Positions 61,322-64,000 of a stretch of DNA of 64,000 nt are shown one piece after another. The translations under genes and the position numbers were made by a program. Source of the stretch: an uncultured Alphaproteobacteria bacterium. Lineage in GTDB: Bacteria; Pseudomonadota; Alphaproteobacteria; Rs-D84. Under the pieces are notes generated by a model, which was given only the letters and a program-made list of their open reading frames with translations, was not told the DNA's origin and searched no databases. The DNA is taken from the NCBI GenBank assembly GCA_937888635.1, contig CALARG010000004.1:9013-73012 (forward strand), in the 5' to 3' direction. Position 1 is the first letter of the stretch; the number at the start of each line of letters is the position of its first letter.

Positions 61322-63055
61322 ATGTCGGGAATATTTGGCTTTTTCAGAAACACATCGCAATCCAAGATTGATTCAATGTTGGGGTTACTAAATCAGTATC
61401 CAAACAATCGTGTATTGCATCATTTCTGTGATGACAATGTTTGTATTGCTAATATTGGTTTGTCGCACCACAAAGATTGTAAATATTCTGATAAAGATAT
61501 AGAGTTGTCTATTGCAGGCAATTGTTACAATTTGTGTGATTTTTCCGCTGACACTTTTGCAGATTTAATTGTTTCGTCATATCGTGACGGCAATCTGACC
61601 GATACATTGGCCCAGGTTGATGGTTGTTTTCATTTTTGCTTATATGACAAAAAGAATCAAAAAGTCATAATTGCTTGTGATCGCTTTGGTCTGTATCCGT
61701 TGTTTATTTATAGCCAGGATGGAAATTTTGCCTTTGGTGCAGAATCTAAGTCTCTTTTGAAACTGGACTTTGTTAATACTACGATTGACCCAGATTCCTT
61801 TTCTGTTTTCGAAAAAATGGGCTATCTACTTGGGTCGTCCACTTGGTTTAAGTACATAAAGCGTATCAAACCCGCCACAATAATGACATTTGATATGCAA
61901 ACTCACGAATTAACATCGTGTTATTATTGGACATTTGCCAGTATAAGAAAGTCCGATATATCTTTTGATGATGCGGTTGAAATTGCCCACAGGCTGTTTT
62001 CTGATTCTGTTCGTCGCCAGGTTAATCCATTGATAAAATCTGTTATTCCAATCAGTGCCGGATATGATTCACGATTAATCTTAGCGGCAGCAAAAGAATT
62101 GTACCCAAATTATAATCCATATACGACGACATTTGGTGTAAAGAATTGTTTGGATATAATTACTGCGCGCAAAGTATGCAAGGTAGCCGGCATCAAGAAG
62201 AATCACGAAAACTTATTTGAAAACATTGATTGGCTTGGTGTGCGGGAAAATATGGTATATGACTGTGACTGTACATTTTCATTGCAGCATATGCACGGTC
62301 TTGAATTTATAAATACATTTGGTGATGCGCGTTGTTTAATAAACGGCTATCTGGGGGATACTATATTTGGTGGCTCGTATTTACCCACAGACACATCGCT
62401 ATATAATCATGTAATAGATGAATCTGTTGCAAAATATTATTTTGGCGATTGCTATCGTTTTTGTGATTTTGATGACGAATATTTCCAAATAAACAATCCA
62501 ATTGTTCTGATGTGGTTTAATCGTGGTAATAATTTTATTAACGAGGCCCAGCGTTTATGCTATAACACACTTGATGTTGCTCATCCTTTTTTTGATAATA
62601 AAATCATAGAGTTTATAGCATCTTTGCCAAACGAATATTTACAGTACGACAGACTATATAATGCATTAGTGCTAAAACACTATCCAAAATATTTCAAATT
62701 TATCGGTCGCAACGGAAACAGACCTGCGTATTTGACAAAGGGATTGGCATACAGATATAACAAGATGAAATTCGCCCTAGATAAGTTATTGCGGACTATT
62801 CGAATAAAACCGCGCATAGTCATGGCGTATGCAAATTATACAAAATGGGTGCGTGAACGCCAAAACAAAGAACGGCTGATACAATTGTTAAATCGTGATA
62901 CATCGTTTTATTCTAAATACACAGATACAGATTATTGTGATTTACTTTGTCATGCCAACAGTTCGAATATTTCACAAATATTATCTGTTGCCTCTGTCGA
63001 GATATATTTTTCGCAATTAAAGAAACACAAAATTGAAATAGAAAAAGAAATATAA
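61322..63055 (+). CDS. Asparagine-synthetase-like protein with Ser in place of the nucleophile Cys
   Basis: 577 aa. The N-terminal class II glutamine amidotransferase fold starts MSGIFGFF where the active enzyme has MCGIxGF. The catalytic Cys2 is thus replaced by Ser. The C-terminal synthetase domain has the ATP-pyrophosphatase loop ISAGYDSRLILAA at about 242-255 (SGGxDS family). It lacks a confident glutaminase and could use free ammonia or another nucleophile, activate a carboxylate as an adenylate, and amidate a sugar acid or form an amide like beta-lactam synthetase. Its place in the glycan operon implies a sugar or acyl substrate. Exact reaction unknown. Confidence 0.8.
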   Translation: MSGIFGFFRNTSQSKIDSMLGLLNQYPNNRVLHHFCDDNVCIANIGLSHHKDCKYSDKDIELSIAGNCYNLCDFSADTFADLIVSSYRDGNLTDTLAQVDGCFHFCLYDKKNQKVIIACDRFGLYPLFIYSQDGNFAFGAESKSLLKLDFVNTTIDPDSFSVFEKMGYLLGSSTWFKYIKRIKPATIMTFDMQTHELTSCYYWTFASIRKSDISFDDAVEIAHRLFSDSVRRQVNPLIKSVIPISAGYDSRLILAAAKELYPNYNPYTTTFGVKNCLDIITARKVCKVAGIKKNHENLFENIDWLGVRENMVYDCDCTFSLQHMHGLEFINTFGDARCLINGYLGDTIFGGSYLPTDTSLYNHVIDESVAKYYFGDCYRFCDFDDEYFQINNPIVLMWFNRGNNFINEAQRLCYNTLDVAHPFFDNKIIEFIASLPNEYLQYDRLYNALVLKHYPKYFKFIGRNGNRPAYLTKGLAYRYNKMKFALDKLLRTIRIKPRIVMAYANYTKWVRERQNKERLIQLLNRDTSFYSKYTDTDYCDLLCHANSSNISQILSVASVEIYFSQLKKHKIEIEKEI

Positions 63056-63078
63056 AAATCAAAGGAATAAATAATACA

Positions 63079-64000
63079 ATGAAACACATTCCATTTAACA
63101 AACCGTTTACTATTGAAAATGAATTTAAGTATATTGCGGATGCAATCGCCGCGGGTAAACTGTGTGGCGATGGGGTTTATACTAAACGTTGTCACGAATT
63201 CTTGGAATCTAAACTGGGTTGCAAGAAAGCCCTGCTAACCCATTCTTGTACGGCAGCATTGGAAATGGCGGCGATACTGTTGGATATTCAGCCGGGTGAT
63301 GAAATTATTATGCCGTCTTATACATTTGTTTCAACGGCATCTGCATTTGTTTTACGTGGTGGTGTTCCTGTATTCGTTGATATTCGTCCCGATACATTAA
63401 ATATTGACGAGTCTAAAATAGAAGCGGCCATTACACCACGTACCCGCGCAATTGTTCCGGTGCATTACGCGGGCGTTGCGTGTGAAATGGATACAATTAT
63501 GGATATCGCACGCCGTCATAATCTGGCAGTGGTCGAAGATGCCGCACAGGGTGTAGGCAGTTTCTATCACGGCCGCCCCTTGGGGACAATTGGCGACCTG
63601 GGATGTTTTTCATTCCACGAAACTAAAAATGTAATTTCCGGCGAAGGCGGTGCATTGATTATAAACAATGATAAATACACACTGCGTGCCGAAATAATTC
63701 GTGAAAAAGGTACAAATCGTTCCCAGTTTTTCCGTGGCCAGATTGATAAATATACATGGGTTGATATCGGTTCGTCATTCTTGCCATCGGATATGATTGC
63801 TGCATTCTTGTATTCCCAACTGGAAAATATGGATCATATCAATCAGCGTCGCATTGATTTATGGAATGAATACAACGATTTCTTTGCGCGTTTTGATGGC
63901 ATAATCCGTCGCCCAATTTGCCCAGATGGTTGTGAACATAATGCACATATGTACTATGTGTTGTTTAATGATCTTGAAACACGTACCCGGTTCATCAGTT
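63079..64000 (+). CDS. wecE: WecE-type dTDP-4-keto-6-deoxyhexose aminotransferase (partial)
   Basis: 307 codons are visible and the gene runs past the window edge. The sequence is closely WecE (RffA)-like: IPFNKPFTIENEF, GKLCGDGVYTKRC, SCTAALEMAAILLDIQPGDEIIMPSYTFVSTASAFV (in pieces), VPVHYAGVACEMD, VVEDAAQGV, Lys183 (PLP) in SFHETKN and REKGTNRSQFFRGQIDKYTW. WecE uses PLP to convert dTDP-4-keto-6-deoxy-D-glucose to dTDP-Fuc4N. It would supply the sugar used by the GT56 domain upstream. Start at 63079, 23 nt after the previous stop, with AAAGGAAT as ribosome site. Confidence 0.92.
   Translation, partial: MKHIPFNKPFTIENEFKYIADAIAAGKLCGDGVYTKRCHEFLESKLGCKKALLTHSCTAALEMAAILLDIQPGDEIIMPSYTFVSTASAFVLRGGVPVFVDIRPDTLNIDESKIEAAITPRTRAIVPVHYAGVACEMDTIMDIARRHNLAVVEDAAQGVGSFYHGRPLGTIGDLGCFSFHETKNVISGEGGALIINNDKYTLRAEIIREKGTNRSQFFRGQIDKYTWVDIGSSFLPSDMIAAFLYSQLENMDHINQRRIDLWNEYNDFFARFDGIIRRPICPDGCEHNAHMYYVLFNDLETRTRFIS

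Noticed and set aside
1..64000. tRNA and rRNA genes
   Set aside because: No cloverleaf with a TTCGA-type T-loop or rRNA core sequence was seen in the intergenic gaps, though without a tool a divergent tRNA could be missed.

Overview
The window looks like one contiguous chromosome stretch from a Gram-negative alphaproteobacterium with moderate-to-low GC and tightly packed genes. Sec, Tol, lipoprotein and lytic-transglycosylase genes show a diderm envelope. The housekeeping genes (ruvB, ybgC-tolQRA, secA, dnaE, rsmH, gpmI, dnaK, tsaD, xseA, recN, addA, smpB, lemA, rpsD) have proteobacterial architectures. The very large cysteine-rich proteins with InlB-type repeats resemble those I associate with uncultured, gut-associated alphaproteobacteria (RF32-like lineages). 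That placement is inference, not shown by the sequence.

Layout. 1-3836: end of ruvB, an RlpA-type lipoprotein, ybgC, a compact tolQRA and an M14-like metallopeptidase. 3974-11101: giant secreted Cys-rich protein 1. 11181-19259: a small ORF, secA, dnaE, rsmH and two small unknown genes. 19339-23122: two lineage-type secreted proteins. 23553-25560: an XRE regulator divergent from gpmI. 25841-34849: giant protein 2, bracketed by palindromic intergenic repeats. 35326-43464: dnaK, then a reverse-strand AbiEii-like/phosphoesterase pair, then a small envelope-protein operon running into tsaD, an unknown gene and xseA. 43492-48209 (reverse): recN and an AddA split into nuclease and helicase genes. 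48301-51572: a membrane-anchored coiled-coil protein, a structured non-coding region and a secreted repeat protein. 51645-54848: smpB, a cold-shock-domain protein, lemA, a PHP hydrolase and rpsD. 55492-64000 (open at the edge): a polysaccharide operon with two glycosyltransferases (one fused to a Fuc4NAc-transferase domain), WbqC, a NeuD/PglD-like acyltransferase, FabH, ACP, an asparagine-synthetase-like enzyme and a WecE-type sugar aminotransferase.

The most notable signals are these. (1) The two giant secreted proteins share near-identical DNA blocks, related promoters and related downstream sequence, and differ by an in-frame 861-bp module carrying a discoidin-like domain. (2) A perfect 48-bp inverted repeat brackets giant gene 2. 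(3) Several genes have a -10 box only 6-9 nt before the ATG, which predicts leaderless mRNAs. (4) The glycan operon carries its own FabH/ACP pair and a Ser-for-Cys asparagine-synthetase homologue. (5) A 400-bp structured RNA-like region lies before the gene at 50640.
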